DNA of 64,000 nucleotides, taken from positions 3,970,001-4,034,000 of the forward strand of contig NC_079876.1 of assembly GCF_029227915.1 (NCBI RefSeq), written 5' to 3'. Below the pieces are notes generated by a model. It was not told the DNA's origin. It saw nothing but the letters and a program-made list of their open reading frames with translations, and searched no databases. Positions within the stretch are counted from its first letter, which is position 1, and each line of letters starts with the position of its first letter. This document shows positions 49,793 to 63,370 of the stretch, piece after piece. Position numbers and translations under genes: made by a program. This DNA comes from Hydractinia symbiolongicarpus (lineage: Eukaryota > Cnidaria > Hydrozoa > Anthoathecata > Hydractiniidae).

Positions 49793-49933
49793 TTAGCGCG
49801 CGATAACGGATAAGATTGGTCCCACAGTAAAGAATGATACGGTACGAATTTGTGACCCAACCGTTGTAACTCAAACGGACTGACACTGTTAGAAAGTCAA
49901 TGAAATGTAGTTTTTGATACTGTCTCAATTTCT
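49793..49933. repeat. Short monomer S11 (141 bp)
   Basis: Same junction. It begins TTAGCGCGCG and is the last short monomer in the window; none is seen in the following 14 kb. Confidence 0.93.
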
Positions 49934-50680
49934 TCAGCGCAGGATAACGGCTAGGATTGGTCCCACAGTAAAAAATGACTTATTTATATAAATTTTAAAA
50001 ATGAAGCGCTACCACAGCGACCAGTGTAATCGCTGAGTTCCGGCAATCATGTCAAATTAAGAAGAATGATATTTCTTGTAGTCCAATTGTCTCACTTATA
50101 ACATTTATAAAGTCACAGTCCAAAATCAGTTCAATTAAGTCCCACAGTCAATCGTTTCACTGTTAAAAGCGATGCAACCTAGTAATATCAGAAAAATATC
50201 GCCAAATACATGTTGGTACGAATATCTGACCAAACCGTTGTAACTCAAACGGACTGACATCGATAGAAAGTTCGTGACAAATAGTATTTGAAACTGTCTC
50301 TATTTCTTCAGCGCGCGCTAACGGCTAGGATTCGTCCCACGGCTAAAAAGTGACTTTTTTATCTACACTTTTAAATGAAGCGCTACCACAGCGCCCGGAG
50401 TAATCGCTGAGTTACGGCAATCATGTCAAATTAAGAAGAATGTTATTTCTTGGAGTCCAATTGTCTCACTTTCACATTTATAAGGTCACAGCCCAAAATC
50501 AGTTCAATTAAGTCCCACAGTCAATTGTTTCACTGTTAAAAGCGATGCAATCTAGTAATACCGGAAAGATATCACGAAATACATGTTGGTAAGAATATGT
50601 GACTCAACCGTTGTAGCTCAAACGGATTGATACTGTTAGAAAGTCAATGAAATGTACTTTTTGAAACTGTCTCTATTTCT

Positions 50681-53600
50681 TCATGGCGGGATTACGGCTG
50701 GGATTGGTCTTACAGCAAGAAATGACATATTTATCTAAATTTTTAAATGAAGCGCTACCACAGCGCCCAGTGTAATCGCTGAGTTCCGGTAATCATGTCA
50801 AATTATAAAGAATGTTATTTCTTGGAGTCCAATTGTCTCATTTATAACATTTATAAGATCACAGTCAAAAATCAGTTCAATTTAATCCCACAGTCAATCA
50901 TTTAAATGTTAAAAGAGATGCAACCTAATAATATGAGAAAATTATCGCTAAATACATGTTCGTACGAATATATGACTCATCCGTTGTAACTCAAACGGAC
51001 TGACACCGTTAGAAAGTCAATGAAATGTAGTTTTTGAAACTGTCTCTATTTCTTCAGTGCGGGATAACGGCTAGGATTGGTCCCAGAGTAAAAAATGACT
51101 TATTCTTATAAACTTTTAAATGAAGCGCTACACAGCGCCCAGTGTAATCGCTGAGTTCCGGCAATCATGTGAAATTAAGAAGAATGTTATTTCTTGGAGT
51201 CCAACTTTCTCACTTATAACATTTATAACGTCACAGTCCAAAATCAGTTCAATTAAGTCCCACAGTCAATCGTTTCACTGTTAAAAGCAATGCAACCTAT
51301 TAATATGAGAAAAATATCGCTAAATGCATGTTTGTACGAATATGTGACACAAACGTTGTAACTTAAATGGACTGATACTGTTAGAAAGTCATTGAAATGT
51401 AGTTCTTGAAGCTGTCAATATTTCTTCAGCGCGTCCTAACGGCTATGATTGGTCCCACAGTACAAAATGACTTATTTATCTAAATTTTTAAATGAAGCGC
51501 TACTACAGCGCCCAGTGTAATCGCTGAGTTCCGGCGAACACATCAAATTAGGAAGAATGTTTTTCTTGGAGTCCAATTGTCTCATTTATCACATTTATCA
51601 GGTCACAGTCCAAAGTTCGTTCAATTAAGTACCACATTCAATCGTTTCACTTTTAAAAGCGATGCAACCTAGTAATAACAGATAAATATCGCTAAATACA
51701 TGTTGGTACGAATATGTGACCCAACGATTGTAACTCAAACGGACTGACACCGTTAGAAAGTCAATGAAATTTAGTTTTTGAAACTGTCGCTATTCTTCAG
51801 CGCGCGATAACGGCTAGGATTAGTGCCACGGTAAAGAATGACTTATTTATCTAAATTTTTAAATGAAGCGCTACCACAGCGCCCAGTGTAATCGCTGAGT
51901 TCCGGCAAGCACATCAAATTAGGAAGAATGTTTTTCTTGGAGTCCAATTGTCTCATTTATCACATTTATCAGGTCACAGTCCAAAGTTCGTTCAATTAAG
52001 TACCACATTCAATCGTTTCACTTTTAAAAGCGATGCAACCTAGTAATAACAGATAAATATCGCTAAATACATGTAGGTACGAATATGTGACCCAACGATT
52101 GTAACTCAAACGGACTGACACCTTTAGAAAGTCAATGAAATGTAGTTTTTGAAACTGTCGCTATTCTTCAGCGCGCGATAACGGCTAGGATTGGTGCCAC
52201 GGTAAAGAATGACTTATTTATCTGAATTTTTAAATGAAGCGCTACCACAGCGCCCAGTGTAATCGCTGAGTTCCGGCAAGCACATCAAATTAGGAAAAAT
52301 GTTATTTCTTGGAGTCCAATTGTCTCATTTATCACATTTATCAGGTCACAGTCCAAAGTTCGTTCAATTAAGTACCACATTCAATCGTTTCACTTTTAAA
52401 AGCGATACAACCTAGTATTACCGCAAAGATATCACGAAATATATTTTGGTAAGAATATGTGACTCAGCTGTTGTAACTCAAGCGGATTGATACTGTTAGA
52501 AAGTCAATGAAATGTACTTTTTGAAACTGTCTCTATTTCTTCATGGCGGGATTACGGCTGGGATTGGTCTTACAGCAAGAAATGACATATTTATCTAAAT
52601 TTTTAAATGAAGCGCTACCACAGCGCCCAGTGTAATCGCTGAGTTCCGGTAATCATGTCAAATTATAAAGAATGTTATTTCTTGGAGTCCAATTGTCTCA
52701 TTTATAACATTTATAAGATCACAGTCAAAAATCAGTTCAATTTAATCCCACAGTCAATCATTTAAATGTTAAAAGAGATGCAACCTAATAATATGAGAAA
52801 ATTATCGCTAAATACATGTTGGTACGAATATATGACTCATCCGTTGTAACTCAAACGGACTGACACCGTTAGAAAGTCAATGAAATGTAGTTTTTGAAAC
52901 TGTCTCTATTTCTTCAGTGCGGGATAACGGCTAGGATTGGTCCCAGAGTAAAAAATGACTTATTCTTATAAATTTTTAAATGAAGCGCTACACAGCGCCC
53001 AGTGTAATCGCTGAGTTCCGGCAATCATGTCAAATTAAGAAGAATGTTATTTCTTGGAGTCCAACTTTCTCACTTATAACATTTATAACGTCACAGTCCA
53101 AAATCAGTTCAATTAAGTCCCACAGTCAATCGTTTCACTGTTAAAAGCAATGCAACCTATTAATATGAGAAAAATATCGCTAAATGCATGTTTGTACGAA
53201 TATGTGACACAAACGTTGTAACTTAAATGGACTGATACTGTTAGAAAGTCATTGAAATGTAGTTCTTGAAGCTGTCAATATTTCTTCAGCGCGTCCTAAC
53301 GGCTATGATTGGTCCCACAGTACAAAATGACTTATTTATCTAAATTTTTAAATGAAGCGCTACTACAGCGCCCAGTGTAATCGCTGAGTTCCGGCGAACA
53401 CATCAAATTAGGAAGAATGTTTTTCTTGGAGTCCAATTGTCTCATTTATCACATTTATCAGGTCACAGTCCAAAGTTCGTTCAATTAAGTACCACATTCA
53501 ATCGTTTCACTTTTAAAAGCGATGCAACCTAGTAATAACAGATAAATATCGCTAAATACATGTTGGTACGAATATGTGACCCAACGATTGTAACTCAAAC

Positions 53601-53945
53601 GGACTGACACCGTTAGAAAGTCAATGACATTTAGTTTTTGAAACTGTCGCTATTCTTCAGCGCGCGATAACGGCTAGGATTAGTGCCACGGTAAAGAATG
53701 ACTTATTTATCTAAATTTTTAAATGAAGCGCTACCACAGCGCCCAGTGTAATCGCTGAGTTCCGGCAAGCACATCAAATTAGGAAGAATGTTTTTCTTGG
53801 AGTCCAATTGTCTCATTTATCACATTTATCAGGTCACAGTCCAAAGTTCGTTCAATTAAGTACCACATTCAATCGTTTCACTTTTAAAAGCGATGCAACC
53901 TAGTAATAACAGATAAATATCGCTAAATACATGTTGGTACGAATA
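50681..53945. repeat. Pentamer HOR, 1,860 bp, about 1.8 copies
   Basis: Copies start at 50681 and 52541. Both begin TCATGGCGGGATTACGGCTG and share CATTTAAATGTTAAAAGAG, ACTTATTCTTATAAA, GCGTCCTAACGGCTATGATT and CCGGCGAACACATC. Copy 2 leaves register near 53945, where it jumps to sequence like 52455 (GTGACTCAGCTGTTG), so it is one monomer short. Confidence 0.86.
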
Positions 53946-56900
53946 TGTGACTCAGCTGTTGTAACTCAAGCGGATTGATACTGTTAGAAAGTCAATGAAA
54001 TGTACTTTTTGAAACTGTCGCTATTTTTTCAGAGCGGGATAACGGCTAGGATTGGTCCCACAGTAAGAAATGACTTATTTATCTAAATTCTTAAATGAAG
54101 CGCTACCACAGCGCCCAGTGTAATCGCTGAGTTCCGGCAATCATGTCAAATTAAAAAGAATGTTATTTCTTGGAGTCCAATTGTCTCACTTATAACATTT
54201 ATAAGATCACAGTCAAAAATCAGTTCAATTTAATCCCACAGTCAATCATTTCACTGTTAAAAGCGATGCAACCTAATAATATGAGAAAATTATCGCTAAA
54301 TACATGTTGGTACGAATATATGACTCATCCGTTGTAACTCAAACGGACTGACACCGTTAGAAAGTCAATGAAATGTAGTTTTTGAAACTGTCTCTATTTC
54401 TTCAGTGCGGGATAACGGCTAGGATTGGTCCCACAGTACAAAATGACTTATTTATCTAAATTTTTAAATGAAGCGCTACCACAGCGCCCAGTGTAATCGC
54501 TGAGTTCCGGCAAGCACATCAAATTAGGAAGAATGTTTTTCTTGGAGTCCAATTGTCTCATTTATCACATTTATCAGGTCACAGTCCAAAGTTCGTTCAA
54601 TTAAGTACCACATTCAATCGTTTCACTTTTAAAAGCGATGCAACCTAGAAATAACAGATAAATATCGCTAAATACATGTTGGTACGAATATGTGACCCAA
54701 CGATTGTAACTCAAACGGACTGACACCGTTAGAAAGTCAATGAAATGCAGTTTTTGAAACTGTCGCTATTCTTCAGTGTGCGATAACGGCTAGGATTGGT
54801 GCCACGGTAAAGAATGACTTATTTATCTAAATATTTAAATGAAGCGCTACCACAGCGCCCAGTGTAATCGCTGAGTTCCGGCAAGCACATCAAATTAGGA
54901 AAAATGTTATTTCTTGGAGTCCAATTGTCTCATTTATCACATTTATCAGGTCACAGTCCAAAGTTCGTTCAATTAAGTACCACATTCAATCGTTTCACTG
55001 TTAAAAGCGATGCAACATAGTAATAACAGATAAATATGGCTAAATACATGTTGGTACGAATATGTGACCCAACCGTTGTAACTCAAACGGACTGACATCG
55101 ATAGAAAGTCCGTGAAAAGTAGTATTTGAAACTGTCTCTATTTCTTCAGCGCGCGCTAACGGCTAGGATTCGTCACACGGCTAAAACGTGATTTTTTTAT
55201 CTTAATTTTCAAATGAAGCGCTACCACAGGGACCAGTGTAATCTCTGAGTTGCGGCAATCATGTCAAATTAGGAAGAATGTTATTTCTTGGAGTCCAATT
55301 GTCTTACTTTTTCATTTATAAGGTCACAGCCCAAAATCAGTTCAATTAAGTCCCACAGTCAATCGTTTCACTGTTGAAAGCGATACAACCTAGTAATACA
55401 GGAAGGATATCACGAAATACATGTTGGTACGAATATGTGACTCAACCGTTGTAACACAAATGGATTGATACTGTTACAAATTCAATGAAATGTAGTTTTT
55501 GAAACTGTCTCTATTTCTTCGGCGCGGGATAACGGCTAGGATTGGTCCCACAGTAAAAAATGACTTATTAATCTAAATTTTTAAATGAAGCGCTACCACA
55601 GCGCCCAGTGTAATCGCTGAGTTCCTGCAATCACGTCAAATTAAGAGGAATGCTATTTCTTGGAGTCCAATTGTCTCATTTATCAAATTTATCAGGTCAC
55701 AGTCCAAAGTTGGTTCAATTAAGTCCCACAGTCAATCGTTTTATTGTTAAAAGCGATGCAATCTAGAAATATCAGAAAAATATCCCTAAATAATGGTTGG
55801 TACGAATATGTGACCCAACCATTGTAACTCAAACGGACTGACACCGTTAGAAAGTCAATGAAATGTAGTTTTTGAAACTGTCGCTATTCTTCAGCGCGCA
55901 ATAACGGCTAGGATTGGTCCCACGGTAAAGAATGACTTATTTATCTAAATTTTTAAATGAAGCGCTACCACAGCGCCCAGTGTAATCGCTGAGTTCCGGC
56001 AAGCACATCAAATTAGGAAGAATGTTTTTCTTGGAGTCCAATTGTCTCATTTATCACATTTATCAGGTCACAGTCCAAAGTTCGTTCAATTAAGTACCAC
56101 ATTCAATCGTTTCACTTTTAAAAGCGATGTAACTTAGTAATAACAGATAATATCGCTAAATACATGTTGGTACGAATATGTGACCCAACGATTGTAACTC
56201 AAACGGACTGACACCGTTAGAAAGTCAATGAAATGTAGTTTTTGAAACTGTCGCTATTCTTCAGCGCGCGATAAGGGCTAGGATTGGTGCCACAGTAAAG
56301 AATGACTTATTTATCTAAATATTTAAATGAAGCGCTACCACAGCGCCCAGGGTAATCGCTGAGTTCCGGCAAGCACATCAAATTAGGAAGAATGTTATTT
56401 CTTGGAGTCCAATTGTCTCATTTATCACATTTATCAGGTCACAGTCCAAAGTTCGTTCAATTAAGTACCACCTTCAATCGTTTCACTTTTAAAAGCGATG
56501 CAACCTAGTAAAAACAGATAAATATCGCTAAATACATGTTGGTACGAATATGTGACCCAACGATGGTAACTCAAACGGACTGACATCGATAGAAAGTCCG
56601 TGAAAAGTAGTATTTGAAACTGTCTCTATTTTTTCAGCGCGCGCTAACGGCTAGGATTCGTCACACGGCTAAAACATGACTTTTTAATCTTAATTTTCAA
56701 ATGAAGCGCTACCACTGGGACCTGTGTAATCGCTGAGTTGCGGCAATCATGTCAAATTAGGAAGAATGTTTTTCTTGGAGTCCAATTGTCTCATTTATCA
56801 CATTTATCAGGTCACAGTCCAAAGTTCGTTCAATTAAGTACCACATTCAATCGTTTCACTTTTAAACTCAAACGGACTGACATCGATAAAAAGTCCGTGA

Positions 56901-57304
56901 AAAGTAGTATTTGAAACTGTCTCTATTTCTTCAGCGCGCGCTAACGGCTAGGATTCGTCACACGGCTAAAACATGACTTTTTAATCTTAATTTTCAAATG
57001 AAGCGCTACCACAGGGACCTGTGTAATCGCTGAGTTCCGGCAAGCACATCAAATTAGGAAGAATGTTATTTCTTGGAGTCCAATTGTCTCATTTATCACA
57101 TTTATCAGGTCACAGTCCAAAGTTAGTTCAATTAAGTACCACATTCAATCGTTACACTGTTAAAAGCGATGCAACATAGTAATAACAGATAAATATCGCT
57201 AAATACATGTTGGTACGAATATGTGACCCAACCGTTGTTACTCAAACGGACTGACATCGATAGAAAGTCCGTGAAAAGTAGTATTTGAAACTCTCTCTAT
57301 TTCT
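53945..57304. repeat. Mixed satellite monomers with one 297-bp deleted monomer
   Basis: About nine monomers, mostly of the GGCAAGCACATCAAATTAGG type. The one at about 54409 is a hybrid that starts like 52914 (TCAGTGCGGG) and continues like 53287 (CACAGTACAAAATGAC). The monomer at 56634-56930 is only 297 bp. No gene or mobile element is visible. Confidence 0.82.
56634..56930. repeat. Deleted monomer of 297 bp
   Basis: CACTTTTAAACTCAAACGG near 56857 joins sequence that is normally about 76 bp apart (CACTTTTAAAAGCGATGC and GTAACTCAAACGG). A short shared run of A or AA lies at the join. It occurs once in the window and is independent of the 141-bp class. Confidence 0.85.
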
Positions 57305-60300
57305 TTAGCGCGCGCTAACGGCTAGGATTCGTCACACGGCTAAAACATGACTTTTTAATCTTAATTTTCAAATGAAGCGCTACCACAGGGACCTGTGTAA
57401 TCGCTGAGTTCCGGCAAGCACATCAAATTAGGAAGAATGTTATTTCTTGGAGTCCAATTGTCTCATTTATCACATTTATCAGGTCACAGTCCAAAGTTAG
57501 TTCAATTAAGTACCACATTCAATCGTTACACTGTTAAAAGCGATGCAACATAGTAATAACAGATAAATATCGCTAAATACATGTTGGCACGAATATGTGA
57601 CCCAACCGTTGTAACTCAAACGGACTGACATCGATAGAAAGTCCGTGAAAAGTAGTATTTGAAACTGTCTCTATTTCTTCAGCGCGCGCTAACGGCTAGG
57701 ATTCGTCACACGGCTAAAACGTGATTTTTTTATCTTACTTTTCAAATGAAGCGCTACCACAGGGACCAGTGTAATCGCTGAGTTGCGGCAATCATGTCAA
57801 ATTAGGAAGAATGTTATTTCTTGGAGTCCAATTGTCTTACTTTTTCATTTATAAGGTCACAGCCCAAAATCAGTTCAATTAAGTCCCACAGTCAATCGTT
57901 TCACTGTTAAAAGCGATACAACCTAGTAATACCGGAAGGATATCACGAAATACATGTTGGTACGAATATGTGACTCAACCGTTGTAACACAAATGGATTG
58001 ATACTGTTACAAATTCAATGAAATGTAGTTTTTGAAACTGTCTCTATTTCTTCGTCGCGGGATAACGGCTAGGATTGGTCCCACAGTAAAAAATGACTTA
58101 TTAATCTAAATTTTTAAATGAAGCGCTACCACAGCGCCCAGTGTGATCGCTGATTTCCGGCAAGCACATCAAATTAGGAAGAATGTTATTTCTTGGAGTT
58201 CAATTGTCTCATTTATCACATTTATCAGGTCACAGTCCAAAGTTAGTTCAATTAAGTACCACATTCAATCGTTACACTGTTAAAAGCGATGCAACATAGT
58301 AATAACAGATAAATATCGCTAAATACATGTTGGTACGAATATGTGACCCAACCGTTGTTACTCAAACGGACTGATATCGATAGAAAGTCCGTGAAAAGTA
58401 GTATTTGAAACTCTCTCTATTTCTTTAGCGCGCGCTAACGGCTAGGATTCGTCACACGGCTAAAACATGACTTTTTAATCTTAATTTTCAAATGAAGCGC
58501 TACCACAGGGACCTGTGTAATTGCTGAGTTCCGGCAAGCACATCAAATTATGAAGAATGTTATTTCTTGGAGTCCAATTGTCTCATTTATCACATTTATC
58601 AGGTCACAGTCCAAAGTTAGTTCAATTAAGTACCACATTCAATCGTTACACTGTTAAAAGCGATGCAACATAGTAATAACAGATAAATATCGCTAAATAC
58701 ATGTTGGTACGAATATGTGACCCAACCGTTGTAACTCAAACGGACTGACATCGATAGAAAGTCCGTGAAAAGTAGTATTTGAAACTGTCTCTATTTCTTC
58801 AGCGCGCGCTAACGGCTAGGATTCGTCACACGGCTAAAACGTGATTTTTTTATCTTACTTTTCAAATGAAGCGCTACCACAGGGACCAGTGTAATCGCTG
58901 AGTTGCGGCAATCATGTCAAATTAGGAAGAATGTTATTTCTTGGAGTCCAATTGTCTTACTTTTTCATTTATAAGGTCACAGCCCAAAATCAGTTCAATT
59001 AAGTCCCACAGTCAATCGTTTCACTGTTAAAAGCGGTGCAACCTAGTATTAACAGATAAATATCCCTAAATACATGTTGGTACGAATATGTTAACCAACC
59101 GTTGTAACTCAAATGGACTGACATCGATAGAAAGTCAGTGAAATGTAGTATTTGAAACTGTCGCTATTTCTTCAGCTCGCGATAACGGATAGGATTGGTC
59201 CCACAGTAAAGAATGACTTATTTATCTAAATTTTTAAATGAAGTGCTACCCCAGCGCCCAGTGTAATCGCTGAGTTCCGGCAATCACGTCAAATTAAGAA
59301 GAATGTTACTTCTTGGAGTTCAATTGTCTCACTTAAAAAATTTATCAGGTCACAGTCCAAAGTTGGTTCAATTAAGTCCCACAGTCAATCGTTTCATTGT
59401 TAAAAGCGATGCAATCTAGAAATATCAGAAAAATATCGCTAAATAATGGTTGGTACGAATATGTGACCCAACCATTGTAACTCAAACGGACTGACACCGT
59501 TAAAAAGTCAATGAAATGTAGTTTTTGAAACTGTCGCTATTCTTCAGCGCGCGATAAGGGCTAGGATTGGTGCCACAGTAAAGAATGACTTATTAATCTA
59601 AATTTTTAAATGAAGCGCTACCACAGCGCCCAGTGTAATCGCTGAGTTCCGGCAAGCACATCAAATTAGGAAGAATGTTATTTCTTGGAGTTCAATTGTC
59701 TCATTTATCACATTTATCAGGTCACAGTCAAAAGTTCGTTCAATTAAGTACCACATTCAATCGTTTCACTTTTAAAAGCGATGCAACCTAGTAATAACAG
59801 ATAAATATCGCTAAATACATGTTGGTACGTATATTTGACCCAACCGTTGTTACTCAAACGGACTGACATCGATAGAAAGTCCGTGAAAAGTAGTATTTGA
59901 AACTGTCTCTATTTCTTTAGCGCGCGCTAACGGCTAGGATTCGTCACACGGCTAAAACATGACTTTTTAATCCTAATTTTCAAATGAAGCGCTACCACAG
60001 GGACCTGTGTAATCGCTGAGTTCCGGCAAGCACATCAAATTAGGAAGAATGTTATTTCTTGGAGTCCAATTGTCTCATTTATCACATTTATCAGGTCACA
60101 GTCCAAAGTTAGTTCAATTAAGTACCACATTCAATCGTTACACTGTTAAAAGCGATGCAACATAGTAATAACAGATAAATATCGCTAAATACATGTTGGT
60201 ACGAATATGTGACCCAACCGTTGTTACTCAAACGGACTGATATCGATAGAAAGTCCGTGAAAAGTAGTATTTGAAACTCTCTCTATTTCTTTAGCGCGCG

Positions 60301-63300
60301 CTAACGGCTAGGATTCGTCACACGGCTAAAACATGACTTTTTAATCTTAATTTTCAAATGAAGCGCTACCACAGGGACCTGTGTAATTGCTGAGTTCCGG
60401 CAAGCACATCAAATTAGGAAGAATGTTATTTCTTGGAGTCCAATTGTCTCATTTATCACATTTATCAGGTCATAGTCCAAAGTTAGTTCAATTAAGTACC
60501 ACATTCAATCGTTACACTGTTAAAAGCGATGCAACATAGTAATAACAGATAAATATCGCTAAATACATGTTGGTACGAATATGTGACCCAACCGTTGTAA
60601 CTCAAACGGACTGACATCGATAGAAAGTCCGTGAAAAGTAGTATTTGAAACTGTCTCTATTTCTTCAGCGCGCGCTAACGGCTAGGATTCGTCACACGGC
60701 TAAAACGTGATTTTTTTATCTTACTTTTCAAATGAAGCGCTACCACAGGGACCAGTGTAATCGCTGAGTTGCGGCAATCATGTCAAATTAGGAAGAATGT
60801 TATTTCTTGGAGTCCAATTGTCTTACTTTTTCATTTATAAGGTCACAGCCCAAAATCAGTTCAATTAAGTCCCACAGTCAATCGTTTCACTGTTAAAAGC
60901 GATACAACCTAGTAATACCGGAAGGATATCACGAAATACATGTTGGTACGAATATGTGACTCAACCGTTGTAACACAAATGGATTGATACTGTTACAAAT
61001 TCAATGAAATGTAGTTTTAGAAACTGTCTCTATTTCTTCGTCGCGGGATAACGGCTAGGATTGGTCCCACAGTGAAAAATGACTTATTAATCTAAATTTT
61101 TAAATGAAGCGCTACCACAGCGCCCAGTGTAATCGCTGAGTTCCGGCAAGCACATCAAATTAGGAAGAATGTTATTTCTTGGAGTTCAATTGTCTCATTC
61201 ATCACATTTATCAGGTCACAGTCCAAAGTTCGTTCAATTAAGTACCACATTCAATCGTTTCACTTTTAAAAGCGATGCAACCTAGTAATAACAGATAAAT
61301 ATCGCTAAATACATGTTGGTACGAATATGTGACCCAACCGTTGTTACTCAAACGGACTGACATCGATAGAAAGTCCGTGAAAAGTAGTATTTGAAACTGT
61401 CTCTATTTCTTTAGCGCGCGCTAACGGCTAGGATTCGTCACACGGCTAAAACATGACTTTTTAATCTTAATTTTCAAATGAAGCGCTACCACAGGGACCT
61501 GTGTAATCGCTGAGTTCCGGCAAGCACATCAAATTAGGAAGAATGTTATTTCTTGGAGTCCAATTGTCTCATTTATCACATTTATCAGGTCACAGTCCAA
61601 AGTTAGTTCAATTAAGTACCACATTCAATCGTTACACTGTTAAAAGCGATGTAACATAGTAATAACAGATAAATATCGCTAAATACATGTTGGTACGAAT
61701 ATGTGACCCAACCGTTGTAACTCAAACGGACTGAAATCGATAGAAAGTCCGTGAAAAGTAGTATTTGAAACTGTCTCTATTTCTTCAGCGCGCGCTAACG
61801 GCTAGGATTCGTCACACGGCTAAAACGTGATTTTTTTATCTTACTTTTCAAATGAAGCGCTACCACAGGGACCAGTGTAATCGCTGAGTTGCGGCAATCA
61901 TGTCAAATTAGGAAGAATGTTATTTCTTGGAGTCCAATTGTCTTACTTTTTCATTTATAAGGTCACAGCCCAAAATCAGTTCAATTAAGTCCCACAGTCA
62001 ATCGTTTCACTGTTAAAAGCGATACAACCTAGTAATACCGGAAGGATATCACGAAATACATGTTGGTACGAATATGTGACTCAACAGTTGTAACACAAAT
62101 GGATTGATACTGTTACAAATTCAATGAAATGTAGTTTTTGAAACTGTCTCTATTTCTTCGTCGCGGGATAACGGCTAGGATTGGTCCCACAGTAAAAAAT
62201 GACTTATTAATCTAAATTTTTAAATGAAGCGCTACCACAGCGCCCAGTGTAATCGCTGAGTTCCGGCAAGCACATCAAATTAGGAAGAATGTTATTTCTT
62301 GGAGTTCAATTGTCTCATTTATCACATTTATCAGGTCACAATCCAAAGTTCGTTCAATTAAGTACCACATTCAATCGTTTCACTTTTAAAAGCGATGCAA
62401 CCTAGTAATAACAGATAAATATCGCTAAATACATGTTGGTACGAATATGTGACCCAACCGTTGTTACTCAAACGGACTGACATCGATAGAAAGTCCGTGA
62501 AAAGTAGTATTTAAACCTGTCTCTATTTCTTTAGCGCGCGCTAACGGCTAGGATTCGTCACACGGCTAAAACATGACTTTTTAATCTTAATTTTCAAATG
62601 AAGCGCTACCACAGGGACCTGTGTAATCGCTGAGTTCCGGCAAGCACATCAAATTAGAAAGAATGTTATTTCTTGGAGTCCAATTGTCTCATTTATCACA
62701 TTTATCAGGTCACAGTCCAAAGTTAGTTCAATTAAGTACCACATTCAATCGTTACACTGTTAAAAGCGATGCAACATAGTAATAACAGATAAATATCGCT
62801 AAATACATGTTGGTACGAATATGTGACCCAATCATTGTAACTCAAACGGACTGACATCGATAGAAAGTCCGTGAAAAGTAGTATTTGAAACTGTCTCTAT
62901 TTCTTCAGCGTGCGCTAACGCCTAGGATTCGTCACACGGCTAAAACGTGATTTTTTTATCTTACTTTTCAAATGAAGCGCTACCACAGGGACCAGTGTAA
63001 TCGCAGAGTTGCGGCAATCATGTCAAATTAGGAAGAATGTTATTTCTTGGAGTCCAATTGTCTTACTTTTTCATTTATAAGGTCACAGCCCAAAATCAGT
63101 TCAATTAAGTCCCACAGTCAATCGTTTCACTGTTAAAAGCGATACAACCTAGTAATACCGGAAGGATATCACGAAATACATGTTGGTACGAATATGTGAC
63201 TCAACCGTTGTAACACAAATGGATTGATACTGTTACAAATTCAATGAAATGTAGTTTTTGAAACTGTCTCTATTTCTTCGGCGCGGGATAACGGCTAGGA

Positions 63301-63370
63301 TTGGTCCCACAGTAAAAAATGACTTATTAATCTAAATTTTTAAATGAAGCGCTACCACAGCGCCCAGTGT
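57305..63370. repeat. Trimer HOR, 1,120 bp, about five copies
   Basis: Marker monomers beginning TTAGCGCGCGCTAACGG lie at 57305, 58425, 59917, 60291, 61411 and 62531, most of them 1,120 bp apart. The order within the unit is a TTAGCGCGCGCTAAC monomer (CTAAAACATGACTTTTTAAT), a TCAGCGCGCGCTAAC monomer (AAACGTGATTTTTTTATC) and a TCG(T/G)CGCGGGATAACGG monomer (CAAATGGATTGATACTGTT). Between 58.9 and 60.3 kb the order is disturbed by about one extra monomer. Homogeneity is high, so this is a young expansion. The end is approximate. Confidence 0.85.

Larger units (their letters stand above)
46670..50680. repeat. Mixed, more diverged satellite monomers
   Basis: About eleven units including the short monomers at 46670 and 49793. 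Segments around 46.7-47.5 kb and 49.8-50.5 kb are similar to each other (TCGTCCCACGGCTAAAAAGTG in both; GACATCGATAGAAAGT followed by CGTGA), about 3,124 bp apart, suggesting an older, decayed HOR. The monomer near 47.6 kb lacks several bases (TACCACAGCCAGTGTAATCG). No gene or mobile element is visible. Confidence 0.82.
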
